Both the position numbers and the translations under genes were made by a program. The notes under the pieces were generated by a model. The model was not told the origin of the DNA and searched no databases. It saw only the letters and a program-made list of their open reading frames with translations. This document shows positions 8,881-17,832 of a stretch of 64,000 bases of DNA, in pieces (the stretch's first letter is position 1; the number at the start of each line of letters is the position of its first letter). The DNA lies in assembly GCA_963827855.1 (NCBI GenBank), contig CAWHBY010000004.1:372001-436000 (forward strand), read 5' to 3'. The DNA is from DTPU01 sp963827855 (GTDB taxonomy: Bacteria; Planctomycetota; Phycisphaerae; Sedimentisphaerales; Anaerobacaceae).

Positions 8881-9726
8881 TTGGGCCGTGATGTGAAGAC
8901 GGTGGAGGAAGAACGCCAGGGGGCTCCGGCAGAGACCGTCGCGAGCGGTCAGTCGGCGGTCGTGGTCAAGGAGCCTGAGGTCCAGGCAGACCGGACCCTG
9001 CGCTGCAGGTACGAGCTGAAGTACCGGATCAGCACTGCCCAGATCACGGCCATCGAACACTTCGTCAGGCCTTACATGGGACTGGACCGATACAGCAAGT
9101 TGCAGCCGGATGGGTACTATCCCATTGTCAGTCTGTACCTGGATTCCGGCGACCTGCAGTTGTGCCAGGAGACCCTCACTGCCAAGCAGAATCGTTTCAA
9201 GCTCCGCATCCGTGGATACAGTGACGATCAGCAATACCCACTGTTCTTTGAAATCAAGCGGCGGATCAACACGGTGATCATGAAGAGCCGGGCCAGGGCC
9301 AAGCACGGCGATCTGGTCAGCATCATGGCCGGACGCCGCGTGCACATCCCAAAGGACCAGGAGTCTCTGGACCAGTTCCAGTTGTACGTGGCCTCCCTGG
9401 GCGCCAGGCCCGTGACCCTCGTCCGCTACCTGCGAAAGGCCTATGAGTCGGAATCCGAGAACAGGGTGCGGATCACCTTCGACAAGGATCTCTGCTACAA
9501 GGTGACGGATGAGACCAAGGTGTATCTGTCGGGGGCGGGCTGGCGGCACAACTACGTGACCATGGAGGGCATCGTACTGGAGATCAAGTTCACCGGGCAT
9601 TTCCCGGTGTGGCTGAGCGCCATGGTGAGATGTCTGAATCTGCAGGCACAGGGCATCTCGAAGTATGCCACGTCCATACAGCAGTCCTGCGCCCTTGGAT
9701 TCTGCTCGCCGAGAGGAGGATACTAG
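8881..9726 (+). CDS. VTC-domain protein (polyphosphate-polymerase-like)
   Basis: 281 residues with one VTC domain, the catalytic tunnel of yeast polyphosphate polymerase Vtc4 (triphosphate tunnel metalloenzyme superfamily). Conserved strands are present in order: YELKYRI (44-50), VSLYLDS (83-89), RFKLRIRGY (105-113), FFEIKRR (122-128), RVRITFDKDL (195-204), VLEIKF (232-237) and SKYA (260-263). These supply the basic and acidic side chains that bind triphosphate and metal in the family, so the site looks intact. There is no SPX domain and no membrane segment. The TTG at 8881 was chosen for the AAGGA six bases upstream; GTG codons at 8893 and 8902 are alternatives. It ends 2 bp before the DUF4956 gene, so the two are surely co-translated. 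Confidence 0.85.
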   Translation: MGRDVKTVEEERQGAPAETVASGQSAVVVKEPEVQADRTLRCRYELKYRISTAQITAIEHFVRPYMGLDRYSKLQPDGYYPIVSLYLDSGDLQLCQETLTAKQNRFKLRIRGYSDDQQYPLFFEIKRRINTVIMKSRARAKHGDLVSIMAGRRVHIPKDQESLDQFQLYVASLGARPVTLVRYLRKAYESESENRVRITFDKDLCYKVTDETKVYLSGAGWRHNYVTMEGIVLEIKFTGHFPVWLSAMVRCLNLQAQGISKYATSIQQSCALGFCSPRGGY

Positions 9727-9728
9727 AT

Positions 9729-10424
9729 ATGGAGCGACTCTGGCAGGTGCTGGAGGAGTCACCCCTGCCGATGGGCGGGTTTGCGATCCAGAGCATTCTG
9801 CTCACCCTTCTGCTGGCCTTCGTGCTGGGGCAGGGCTTGGCCTGGGTGTACTACTTCACACACACCGGATTGTCGTACTCGCGGTCGTTCGTCCAGTCCT
9901 TGGTGATCATCACGATTGTCGTGGCCTTGGTCATGTGCGTGATCGGCAACAACATCATCACGGCCGTGGGCCTGCTGGGCGCGTTCACGATCATCCGGTT
10001 CCGCAACATGCTCAAGGACACGCGGGACATCGCCTTCATGTTCGCGGCCCTGGCTGCCGGCATGGCGACGGGCTGCCGTCTGTTCGCTACGGCGGCCTTG
10101 GGAACGGTGTTTGTGTGCGCGATCTTCATCTACCTCCACCTGACCGACTTCGGAGGCCATGAGCCCCACAACGGCTTCCTCCGCTTTACCCTGAAGGGGC
10201 CCATCAGTCCGGATCACCCCGTGGTGGCCATCATGAATCGCTTCTGCAGCGGGTTCACCCTGCTGTCCAGGCAGGACGCCGGATTTGCGGGGTCCGCAGA
10301 GTATGCCTACCAGGTCATGGTCCGGAACGCCGGCCGCAACGAGCAGATGCTCTCAGAGCTCGATCAGATCGATGGCCTTGGGAACATCAATTTGACAATG
10401 CAGGAAAAGCTGCTGGAGGTTTAG
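9729..10424 (+). CDS. DUF4956 integral membrane protein
   Basis: 231 residues. Hydrophobic segments lie at about 17-42, 53-75, 77-92 and 103-138. They include the family signature GNNIITAVGLLGAFTIIRFR, a highly conserved polar-bearing helix with IRFRN, followed by a soluble C-terminal domain. Family knowledge: DUF4956 genes are often found beside VTC-domain and CotH genes, but no reaction has been assigned as far as I know. Here it follows the VTC gene by 2 bp and precedes the HlyD-like adaptor by 6 bp. It may be the membrane partner of the polymerase and perhaps the inner-membrane channel for its product. This is inference. Confidence 0.85.
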   Translation: MERLWQVLEESPLPMGGFAIQSILLTLLLAFVLGQGLAWVYYFTHTGLSYSRSFVQSLVIITIVVALVMCVIGNNIITAVGLLGAFTIIRFRNMLKDTRDIAFMFAALAAGMATGCRLFATAALGTVFVCAIFIYLHLTDFGGHEPHNGFLRFTLKGPISPDHPVVAIMNRFCSGFTLLSRQDAGFAGSAEYAYQVMVRNAGRNEQMLSELDQIDGLGNINLTMQEKLLEV

Positions 10425-10430
10425 CGGTTC

Positions 10431-11609
10431 ATGGGACGCAAGAACGGGTCCAACGTCGCGAGCAAGCATTCGATCAACCATCACCTGGTGCCGATCATCG
10501 TCTGGGTCGCCACTGTGGTGGGCGTGACGGGCCTGTTCTACAATCGGTCCAGACAGGTGGTCGTATTCGGCCTGGTGCAGGGCCGCGTCCTGGACGTTGC
10601 CGCAAGCTGCACGGGACGGGTGGTTGACGTCAAAGTCAAGCTCTTCGACCAGGTCAAGCAGGGTCAGACCGTGGCCATCATGGACATTCTGCCGGACGAC
10701 GAGCGGTCGGAGGAGCAGGTCCTCAAGTCCGAGTTGGGCACGATCTCGGCGCAGATCCAGCACTTGGCGGCACAGCTAACCCCCACTGAGCAGCAAATGG
10801 CCGCTGAGGCGACCCGAAACCAGAGCAATTGGGAGGAGAACTTGCGGCGATTTGCCATGGACGTGGACGGTGCCAGACTGCGAGTGCTGGAGCTTCGGAC
10901 GCAGATCGAGACCGACCGGATGACGACCAAAACCATGGACGCCGACATCGCCATTTCCCGGAAACTCGTGGACGCCAATGCGATCGTACCGACCGAATTG
11001 GAGAGGCTGCAACTGCAGGCTGAGACGGTTCGAACGACGATTCGGGACAATGAGAAGCTTCTGGACCAGGCGCAGAGGAACCTGGAAGTCGCTCAGCAGC
11101 GACAAGCGGAGTTCTCCAAGGCTACCATAGACAGGCCCTCTGTGGACCTCGCTTTGGAGGTCATACGCAAGGAGATCGGGGTGCAGGAAGGGCTGATGAA
11201 TGAGGTGTCCGCCAAGCTGGCGGCCTTGCGATCCAAGCAGTCCTTCGAGCTCCGGTGTCCGTTCGACGGTGTTGTCAGTACCATCGCAATGGCCGTCGGG
11301 GACGTTGCGGATCCCAACGCTGCTGTGATCAGGATTGCGCAGGCCAGTCCCACTGAGGTTCTTGGCTATGTCGAGGAGAGCCAAGCCGGCCAGATCCGCG
11401 GAGGCACGACCGTAGAGGTCGTGCGGCGAGGACCGCCTGCTGCCATCGCTCATGGAGAGGTCATATCCGTCGGGCCTGTGGTTGAGCAGTTGCCCATGCA
11501 ACTGTGGCGGAACCCCAGAACGCCCGAGTGGGGACGGCCATTCCTGGTGAGGACGCCTGCGGAGATGAATCTGTTGGTCGGTGAAAGGGTCGGCATACGG
11601 ATGCTCTAG
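10431..11609 (+). CDS. HlyD-family periplasmic adaptor (membrane fusion protein)
   Basis: 392 residues. There is a single N-terminal membrane anchor at about 18-40 (LVPIIVWVATVVGVTGLFY). A split lipoyl/barrel-sandwich region at 49-80 (GRVVDVKVKLFDQVKQGQTV) is followed by a long alpha-hairpin coiled coil (about 95-265) and the returning lipoyl half with FDGVVSTIAMAVGDVADPNA. This is the layout of HlyD/EmrA adaptors, which bridge an inner-membrane transporter to a TolC channel. No ABC, MFS or RND transporter gene is next to it; the only membrane protein in the operon is the DUF4956 protein. A TolC-like gene follows 60 bp later. Confidence 0.87.
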   Translation: MGRKNGSNVASKHSINHHLVPIIVWVATVVGVTGLFYNRSRQVVVFGLVQGRVLDVAASCTGRVVDVKVKLFDQVKQGQTVAIMDILPDDERSEEQVLKSELGTISAQIQHLAAQLTPTEQQMAAEATRNQSNWEENLRRFAMDVDGARLRVLELRTQIETDRMTTKTMDADIAISRKLVDANAIVPTELERLQLQAETVRTTIRDNEKLLDQAQRNLEVAQQRQAEFSKATIDRPSVDLALEVIRKEIGVQEGLMNEVSAKLAALRSKQSFELRCPFDGVVSTIAMAVGDVADPNAAVIRIAQASPTEVLGYVEESQAGQIRGGTTVEVVRRGPPAAIAHGEVISVGPVVEQLPMQLWRNPRTPEWGRPFLVRTPAEMNLLVGERVGIRML

Positions 11610-11668
11610 GCGGTGCCCAGAGCTGACATCCTAAGTGCTACTACGGAACGGGGGAGGTTTACTGCGCC

Positions 11669-13283
11669 TTGCACGACATGGTCCTTTACACGCGAGACAC
11701 GCGATTCCAGGCGGTTGTGTTCGCCCTTGTGGCTGCATGCCTCCTGGGAGGTTGCGGTCCCTCCAAAGACGTGAAGACAAAGGTCGACAAGGACGTGTAC
11801 GGTCACATCGACCGTCAATGGAAGGATGAGTTCGGCCCCAGGACCAATTACCGGGTCAGCGACGTGGCCCCATCGCCTAATGACGTCAACGTGGCAGAGG
11901 TCCTGCCCGATCGGTTAGGTACCCTGACGATCCCTCAGGCGGTGGCTCTGGCCACGGGTCGCAACCGCGACTACCAGACGCAGCGGGAGGTCCTGTATGC
12001 CACCGCTCTGAATCTCCGCCTGACCCGGCACCAGTTTGAGCAGCAGTACTTTGGCGTCATCGACGCGAGCTATCGGGGTGACCGCAATGACCACGTGGTG
12101 GGTGTAGAGCCTACCGTGGGATTCAACCGTCTGTTAGCCGACGGAACCGTCATCAGTGCCAATATTGCGGCTGCCTGGGCAGAGATCGTCAGCGGCAATC
12201 TGCGTGGGGGGCTGGCGTCGATCCTGGGTGTATCCGTCTTCAAGCCCCTGATGCGAGGCAGCGGTCGGGACGTCGTGATGGAGGGCTTGACCCAGGCCCA
12301 ACGCGACCTGCTCTATGAGGTGCGCACCTTTAATCACTTCCGCAAGGGCCTCGTGGTCTCAGTGATCTCGGACTACTACGCTACGCTGGTCCTTCAGCAG
12401 ACCATCCAGAACGCCCAATCCAACCAGCAGGCCATTATGGACTTGCTGAAGCTGGCCGTCCCGCTGAGCGAAGGCGCGGTCATCCCGACCTACGAGGTGG
12501 ACCGTATCCGTCAGGAACTGCTGCTCGCCGAGGTGGCGACTGGCAAGGCCCGGCGCGACTACGAGGAGGCCGTGGACCAGTTCAAGCTCAAGCTCGGCGT
12601 CCCGCCGACCATCCTCTTCGCGATGGACCCCAAGGAGTTGGATGTGCTCATGAGGGCATCCCTCCCATGTCCTGAGGTGACGGAGAAGGAGATCCTCAAC
12701 ACGGCCCTGGCCCTGCGTCTTGACGTGGCCAACGCGGCCGACCGCGTGATTGACGCCCAGAGGAAGATCGCCGTGGCGAAGGACCGGCTGCGCGGATCTG
12801 AACCTGGTCGGCTCGACCACCCTTTCCAGCAAGCGGGATGTGAACCGCCAGACCTTCCTTGCGACCGACAACGAGTTCAACGTGGGTCTGCATGCAGACC
12901 TGCCCTTTGACCGGCTGGCTGAGGAGAACGCGTATCGCCTCGCCCTGCTCGCCGCCAATCAGCAGCAGCGTCAGTATGACCTGACCACGGACACGACTGC
13001 GGTCGAGGTACGGATGTCCTTCCGCAAGCTCAGGGAAGCGGCCGATCGCCACAGGATCTCCAAGAAGGGCGAGTCACTGGCCCAGGAGCGGGTCCGGAAT
13101 ACAGTCCTTCTGCTCAAGAATGGGAGGGCCAATACCCGCAGAGTCCTGGACTCGCAGCAGGCCCTCTATGATGCCCAGAATGAGGCCATCGATGCCCTGG
13201 CTGACTACGCCACTGCCACGCTGGAGTTCTACCGCGACACCGGCTTGCTCCAGGTTCGTCCGGACGGCATGTGGCAATTGTAA
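11669..13283 (+). CDS. TolC-like outer-membrane efflux lipoprotein, frameshifted
   Basis: Two overlapping frames give one OEP-family protein of about 538 residues. The first frame (11669 to about 12790) starts with a lipoprotein signal ending in LLGGC and carries LTIPQAVALATGRNRDYQTQ, the usual TolC opening, then two alpha-hairpin repeats up to RKIAVAKDRLR. The second frame continues without loss from ADLNLVGSTTLSSKRDV to the stop at 13283, and includes NTVLLLKNGRANTRRVLDSQ, the second-repeat signature. Adding GC at about 12791 (CTGCGCGGATCTG) restores one frame. If real, the mutation would remove the second half of the beta-barrel and channel; a sequencing slip is as likely. It is the last gene of the operon and presumably the outer-membrane duct for the HlyD adaptor. 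Confidence 0.82.
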
Positions 13284-13292
13284 GGGATCTCA

Positions 13293-13345
13293 GGTCTTAG
13301 GATTTAGGATTTAGGTTCACCTAAAACCAAAAACCTAAAACCTGT
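13293..13345. terminator. Possible bidirectional terminator between tolC-like gene and uxaC
   Basis: TTAGGATTTAGGATTTAGG, then TTCA, then CCTAAAACC and CCTAAAACC can fold into an imperfect A/T-rich hairpin between two convergent genes. It may instead be only a simple-sequence relic. Confidence 0.35.
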
Positions 13346-13359
13346 CTCTTGGCCCTAAC

Positions 13360-14775
13360 CTATGGACATTTCATCGGGAAATACGCCTTGGCATTGTTGA
13401 AGCAGACGTCCTGCACCATGCGGCCCAGGAGGTCCATGTCCTTGGGCAGCTCGCCTTCTTCCACGCCTTTGCCCAGGAAGTTGCACAGGATGCGGCGGAA
13501 GTACTCGTGACGCGGATAGGAGAGAAAGCTCCGGGAGTCGGTCAGCATGCCCACAAAACGGGACAGCAGGCCCAGGCTGGACAGGACCTTCAGATGGGTC
13601 GCAATGCCGTCCTTCTGGTCAAGGAACCACCATGCCGCGCCCCACTGGATCTTGCCGGGGCAGGAGCCATCCTGGAAGTTGCCGATCATGGTCCCCATCA
13701 TCTCATTGTCTTTGGGATTGAGGTTGTAGAGGATGGTCTTGGCCAGCTTGCCGTCGCGGTCCAACTGGTCGAGGAACCGTGACAGGTCCCTGGCAATCTC
13801 CCAATCGCCGATGGAGTCGAAGCCGATGTCCGGGCCCAGCCGCTTGAACAGCCGGGTGTTGTTGTTGCGCATCGCGCCCAGGTGGAACTGCTGGACCCAG
13901 CCCTTCTCTGCGTCCATGAGGGCCAGCTCGTGCAGCACGGCCGACTTGAACTTGAGGGCCTGGTCCGGCTTGAGGGCCTTGCCTTTGCGGATCAGGCCGA
14001 CCATCTTGTCCAGATCTGCCCTGGTCGCGTCCTCGGCATAGGCCCGTTCGAGACCATGGTCGCTGAGGCGGCAGCCGTTGTCGTGGAAGAACTGGTGGCG
14101 GGCCGCCAAGGCTGTGACCAGATCGTCGAACGACGCGATCTCTCGACCCGTCAGCTCTGCCAGGCGGTCGAAATACTTGTTGAGGGCCGGAACGTCCTCT
14201 GTGGCCATGGCCTTGTCCGGCCGCCAGGCCGGATGCACGGCGATCTCGAAGCCCCCTTCACGGATCGCCTTGTGCCATTCCAGGGTGTCGAGGGGATCGT
14301 CCGTCGTGCAGACCAGCTTCACGTTCATCCTGCGGATCAGGCCGCGGACCGAATACTCGCCACTGGCGAGCTTCTCGTTGGCCAGGCCATAGATCCGGTC
14401 TGCCGTCTGTTCATTGAGCAGGACATCCGAGATCCCGAAGTACCGTTTGAGCTCCAGGTGCGTCCAGTGGTAAAGGGGGTTGCGAAGGCAATGCGGGACG
14501 GTCCTTGCCCATGCCTTGAACTTCTCGATATCGCTGGCGTCTCCCGTGCAATACCGCTCGTCAACGCCGTTGGTCCGCATGGCCCGCCACTTGTAGTGGT
14601 CGCCGGCCAGCCAGACCTGGGTGATGTTCTCAAATCGTCTGTCTGCTGCGATCTCCTTGACCGGCACGTGACAGTGGTAGTCGTAGATCGGCATGGAGGC
14701 CGCAAAGTCGTGATAGAGCCGCCTGGCCGTCTCGTCCTGCAGCAGAAAATCGTCGTCCAAGAACGCCCTAGCCAT
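13360..14775 (-). CDS. uxaC: Uronate (glucuronate/galacturonate) isomerase
   Basis: 471 residues, the same length as E. coli UxaC (470). The N-terminal YDYHCHVPVKEI places the metal-binding HxH at residues 34 and 36. Other family blocks are WLAGDHYKWRAMRTNGV, LNPKDNEMMGTMIGNFQDG and GMLTDSRSFLSYPRHEYFRR. The enzyme is an amidohydrolase-superfamily isomerase that converts D-glucuronate to D-fructuronate and D-galacturonate to D-tagaturonate in the cytoplasm. It starts 46 bp after the 6-phosphogluconate dehydrogenase on the same strand, with AGGA upstream of the ATG, so the two may be co-transcribed. A mannonate-oxidoreductase-type SDR that would take the next step lies at 43 kb. Confidence 0.93.
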   Translation of the reverse strand: MARAFLDDDFLLQDETARRLYHDFAASMPIYDYHCHVPVKEIAADRRFENITQVWLAGDHYKWRAMRTNGVDERYCTGDASDIEKFKAWARTVPHCLRNPLYHWTHLELKRYFGISDVLLNEQTADRIYGLANEKLASGEYSVRGLIRRMNVKLVCTTDDPLDTLEWHKAIREGGFEIAVHPAWRPDKAMATEDVPALNKYFDRLAELTGREIASFDDLVTALAARHQFFHDNGCRLSDHGLERAYAEDATRADLDKMVGLIRKGKALKPDQALKFKSAVLHELALMDAEKGWVQQFHLGAMRNNNTRLFKRLGPDIGFDSIGDWEIARDLSRFLDQLDRDGKLAKTILYNLNPKDNEMMGTMIGNFQDGSCPGKIQWGAAWWFLDQKDGIATHLKVLSSLGLLSRFVGMLTDSRSFLSYPRHEYFRRILCNFLGKGVEEGELPKDMDLLGRMVQDVCFNNAKAYFPMKCP

Positions 14776-14821
14776 GTCGATCCTGCTTTCTTACCTCTTA
14801 CTTCTTACTTCTTATTTCTCA

Positions 14822-16274
14822 CTACACTGTATACGTCCCCGCTGCCGTGGTCCCGCCGCGTCCGGTCCAGTTGGTATGGAAGAACTGGCCGCGAGGCTTG
14901 TCGATCCTCTCGTACGTATGGGCGCCAAAGTAGTCCCGCTGGGCCTGGAGCAGATTGGCGGGCAGCCGTGCGGACCGCAGCCCGTCAAAGAAGGCCAGTG
15001 CCGTGCTGAACGCGGGCGTCGGGATGCCTTTGCGTACGGCGGTGGCCACGACCTTGCGCCAGGACCGCTGGCAGCCCTTGATCGCCTTCCTGAAGAAGGG
15101 GTCCAGCAGCAGGTTCGACAGATCCGGATTCTTGCCGAAGGCCTTCTTGATCTCACCGAGGAACGCGGACCGTATGATGCAGCCGCCCCGCCACATCAGG
15201 GCGATGCCGCCGTAGTTGAGGTTCCAGCCGTACTGCTGGGCCGCTGCGCATCAGCATGTAGCCTTGGGTATAGGAGATGATCTTGGACGCATAGAGGGCC
15301 TTGCGGATGTCGGTGATCCACTGCTTCCGATCTCCGGGGAACCTCAACTCCGAGGCTGCGAAGACCTTGGATGCCTCGACCCGCTGATCCTTCATCGCTG
15401 ACACGCAACGACCGTACACCGCCTCCGCGATCAGGGTGATGGGGATGCCCATCTCCTGGGACGCGATCACGGTCCATTTGCCTGTCCCCTTCTGGCCGGC
15501 GGTGTCGAGGATCTTGTCCACCAGCGGCGAGCCGTCCTCGTCCTTGTAGGCCAGGATGTCCCGCGTGATCTCAATGAGGTAGGAGTCGAGCTCTCCCTGG
15601 TTCCAGTCCGCAAGGACCTCATGCATCTCGGGGGCTGTCATGCCCAGGCCGTCCTTCATCAACTGGTAGGCCTCGCAGATCAACTGCATGTCGCCGTACT
15701 CGATCCCGTTGTGCGTCATCTTCACAAAGTGGCCTGCGCCGCCTTCGCCGACCCAGTCACAGCACGGCGTGCCATCGCTGACCTTGGCGGCAATGGCCTG
15801 GAAGATGGGCTTGACTGCCGGCCACGCGGCGGGAGAGCCACCCGGCATGATGGAGGGTCCCCGCAGGGCCCCTTCCTCGCCTCCGGAGACACCCGTCCCG
15901 ATGTAGAGCTTACCCTTGCCCTCCACGTACTTGACGCGGCGGATGGTGTCTTCAAACAGGGAGTTGCCACCATCGATGAGGATGTCCCCTGCATCCAGGT
16001 GCGGCAGCAGGTGGTCGATGAACTCGTCCACTGCCTGGCCGGCCTTGACCATGAGCATCACCTTGCGCGGCGACTTGAGGCTGGCCACCAGTTCTTCAAT
16101 CGAGTGGCAGCCGATGATCTTCTTGCCCTTGGCCCGATCGTTGACGAAGTCATCCACCTTGGAGACCGTCCGGTTGAAACAGGCCACCGTGAAACCCTTG
16201 CTCTCCATGTTCAGGATGAGGTTCTCCCCCATCACTGCCAGACCGATCAATCCGATATCAGCAGTTGCTGCCAT
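14822..16274 (-). CDS. gnd: 6-phosphogluconate dehydrogenase, decarboxylating; frameshifted
   Basis: The N-terminal frame (16274 down to about 15245) has GLIGLAVMGENLILNM (Rossmann NADP site), GVSGGEEGALRGPSIMPGG and the active-site block KMTHNGIEYGDMQL. It breaks after YTQGYMLMR. The C-terminal frame then reads AAAQQYGWNLNYGGIALMWR and continues to a normal tail, ending at 14822. One extra GC in CTGCGCATCAG near 15245 restores a protein of about 484 residues, the usual family length. The enzyme oxidises 6-phosphogluconate to ribulose-5-phosphate, CO2 and NADPH. The break would remove the C-terminal dimer domain if real. GGAAGGAG precedes the ATG. Confidence 0.85.
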
Positions 16275-16401
16275 GATCGCGTGCTCCTTCCATCATCGGA
16301 GAAACAGAACCCTTTGCTGCCCCTCTGTACGCGGGCAGCACTTCCACGAAGAAAGCCAAGCATGTCATTTTGGCGGTTTTCGCGGGCCTTGCAAGGCAAA
16401 T

Positions 16402-17097
16402 CTAACTCCAGCCTTCTGCTGCGAGGGCGTCGTGGAGCTCGTCAGGATGGTGGCGGCACCGGAATTCGATACGGCTGGACTCATTGTGGGCCTTGCTGTA
16501 AGGCAGGCCTTCGGCCATGCGATTCCGTTCGTGGAGCTCGTGCAGCAGTACGAACCCCCTTTCCCTCTCCTCGATGTCGTTGTCGATCCAGACCTCTCCG
16601 TTGGGCACGAACTCATACACGTGGTCGTGGCCTCCGGCGGTGAAGTCTATGTCGAATACGCTGCGAACCAGACGCCCGTCCACGATCCAGACCGCAAGGC
16701 CGCTCTCCAGTGTCTTCCACAGGTGTCGGTGCACGGCCTTGGGGTCAGGCAGGTCCGTTCCGCCCCGCGTGACCTTGCGGACGTCGCCTGCGCGACGCCT
16801 CTCCCGCCGCTCCGCGAGGTCCGCCTTCTCCAACGCCTCGCCATAGGGCACGCCCTTGGCCATGAGCTCGTGCTCCACAAGGAGATGATCGATGAAGAAG
16901 GCCGTCTCGTTGTTCTCTGCCTCCTGATCGATCCAGAACTCCTTGTCGGGGATGTAGGAATATCTGTAGTGCTGGCCGAAATTGGTAAATTCCTCGTCCG
17001 TGTGCCCGCGTATGTGGGCGCCGTCCACGATCCAGACCTGGATGTCGCCGCGCACCTGGTCCTTGCGAAGGTACGGGGGCTTGAGTGATTCCGGCAT
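16402..17097 (-). CDS. Unknown protein with two tandem copies of one domain
   Basis: 231 residues, not assigned to a named family. Two halves align. Residues of about 19-100 have VWIVDGAHIRG...FTNFGQHYRYSYIPDKEFWID...HLLVEHELMAKGVPYGEA. Residues of about 133-215 have VWIVDGRLVRS...FTAGGHDHVYEFVPNGEVWID...VLLHELHERNRMAEGLPYSKAH. Each half thus keeps WIVDG, FT.(F/G)G.., Y.(Y/F)(I/V)P..E.WID and a H-E-x(2)-M-x-G-x-P-Y block. The histidine/glutamate pattern could bind metal, but there is no proper HExxH in the first half. No signal peptide is seen. The ATG at 17097 has GGAG eight bases upstream. It lies 127 bp upstream of gnd on the same strand. Confidence 0.75.
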   Translation of the reverse strand: MPESLKPPYLRKDQVRGDIQVWIVDGAHIRGHTDEEFTNFGQHYRYSYIPDKEFWIDQEAENNETAFFIDHLLVEHELMAKGVPYGEALEKADLAERRERRRAGDVRKVTRGGTDLPDPKAVHRHLWKTLESGLAVWIVDGRLVRSVFDIDFTAGGHDHVYEFVPNGEVWIDNDIEERERGFVLLHELHERNRMAEGLPYSKAHNESSRIEFRCRHHPDELHDALAAEGWS

Positions 17098-17701
17098 AGC
17101 ACGTTCTCCTTCACGCAGGCCGGCGGGCATAACCGCCTGGCCAGCCGATCATCTTCCGGCGATTATGGTCCGCTGGGGGCCGCACGGTCAATCCCCGTCC
17201 CGCCACTTTCCCAGTTGCGAGGGCTGCTCATGGAAAGACCCGGGGCCTGCGCCATGCTGGCATCGAACAAACCGGCCTGGCGGCCCCAACAAAGCAGATT
17301 TCTAATTCCTCTGGCACAGAATCCGGCACACCACCTGCGCCGACAGACCCCCAGGAGTTGTCCATCCTGATCGACTGCTGGCCCACACTGTCCGAGTCCA
17401 CCCGGCAGCGGATCGTCGATCTGATCCAGGTCGAGGGCACCCGATGACCCCTGCCCGACGTACCGCCGCCACAGATCCAGCCAGCCACGGGCTAGGCCAG
17501 CCATGGCGACCAAGGCGGTCCAGGGGCCACGATCGGAGGTCGGCGAGTACCACGGCAAGGGGGCCTGGTCTGATCGTCGGTCCGGGCCGTCCGGGCCTTT
17601 GCCGAGGGATCTGCGGTGGGCCAGAACGCCGTGGAGTCCATCACGCCGCAATCGGCTGCCCTGGCCCGGTGGGCTGTGGATGCGGCCATACACCGTGGCG
17701 C
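17098..17701. other. Gap with a probable recombinase-gene tail remnant
   Basis: On the plus strand, about 17252-17448 reads without a stop as HAGIEQTGLAAPTKQ...LSILIDCWPTLSESTRQRIV..., ending in a stop. This resembles the C-terminal WP.L....R..I tail on some tyrosine-recombinase-like genes of planctomycetes (recalled, not searched). No start or catalytic part is present. The 20-mer GGGCCTGCGCCATGCTGGCA at its front recurs at about 23738. The remaining 250 bases show nothing. Confidence 0.35.
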
Positions 17702-17806
17702 CTAAAACGAGACCGAGATGACGCCCAACAGTAGGCCGATTATGATGATCACCACCAGAAGCTGGCGGAGCGTGAGGCCCTTCGCTTGTCGTTGATCTCG
17801 CTGCAT
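17702..17806 (-). CDS. Short prepilin-like peptide (34 aa)
   Basis: A small ORF that begins 27 bp after the stop of the last pseudopilin-like gene. It encodes a basic head (MQRDQRQAK) followed by GLTLRQLLVVIIIIGLLLGV and a short ISVSF tail. The hydrophobic stretch copies the type IV prepilin signature G-F-T-L-x-E-L-L-V-V-I, but with L instead of F and Q instead of the conserved Glu at mature position 5. There is no globular domain. It could be a truncated pilin relic, a membrane micro-peptide or a regulatory leader. An AGG-rich stretch lies upstream but no perfect Shine-Dalgarno. Its reality as a gene is uncertain. Confidence 0.45.
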   Translation of the reverse strand: MQRDQRQAKGLTLRQLLVVIIIIGLLLGVISVSF

Positions 17807-17832
17807 GTGACGATACCTATCCCACCTGTTCA

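Noticed and set aside
12780..12800. Programmed ribosomal frameshift in the tolC-like gene
   Set aside because: No slippery heptamer or downstream structure is obvious, and the same GC-loss pattern occurs in unrelated genes.
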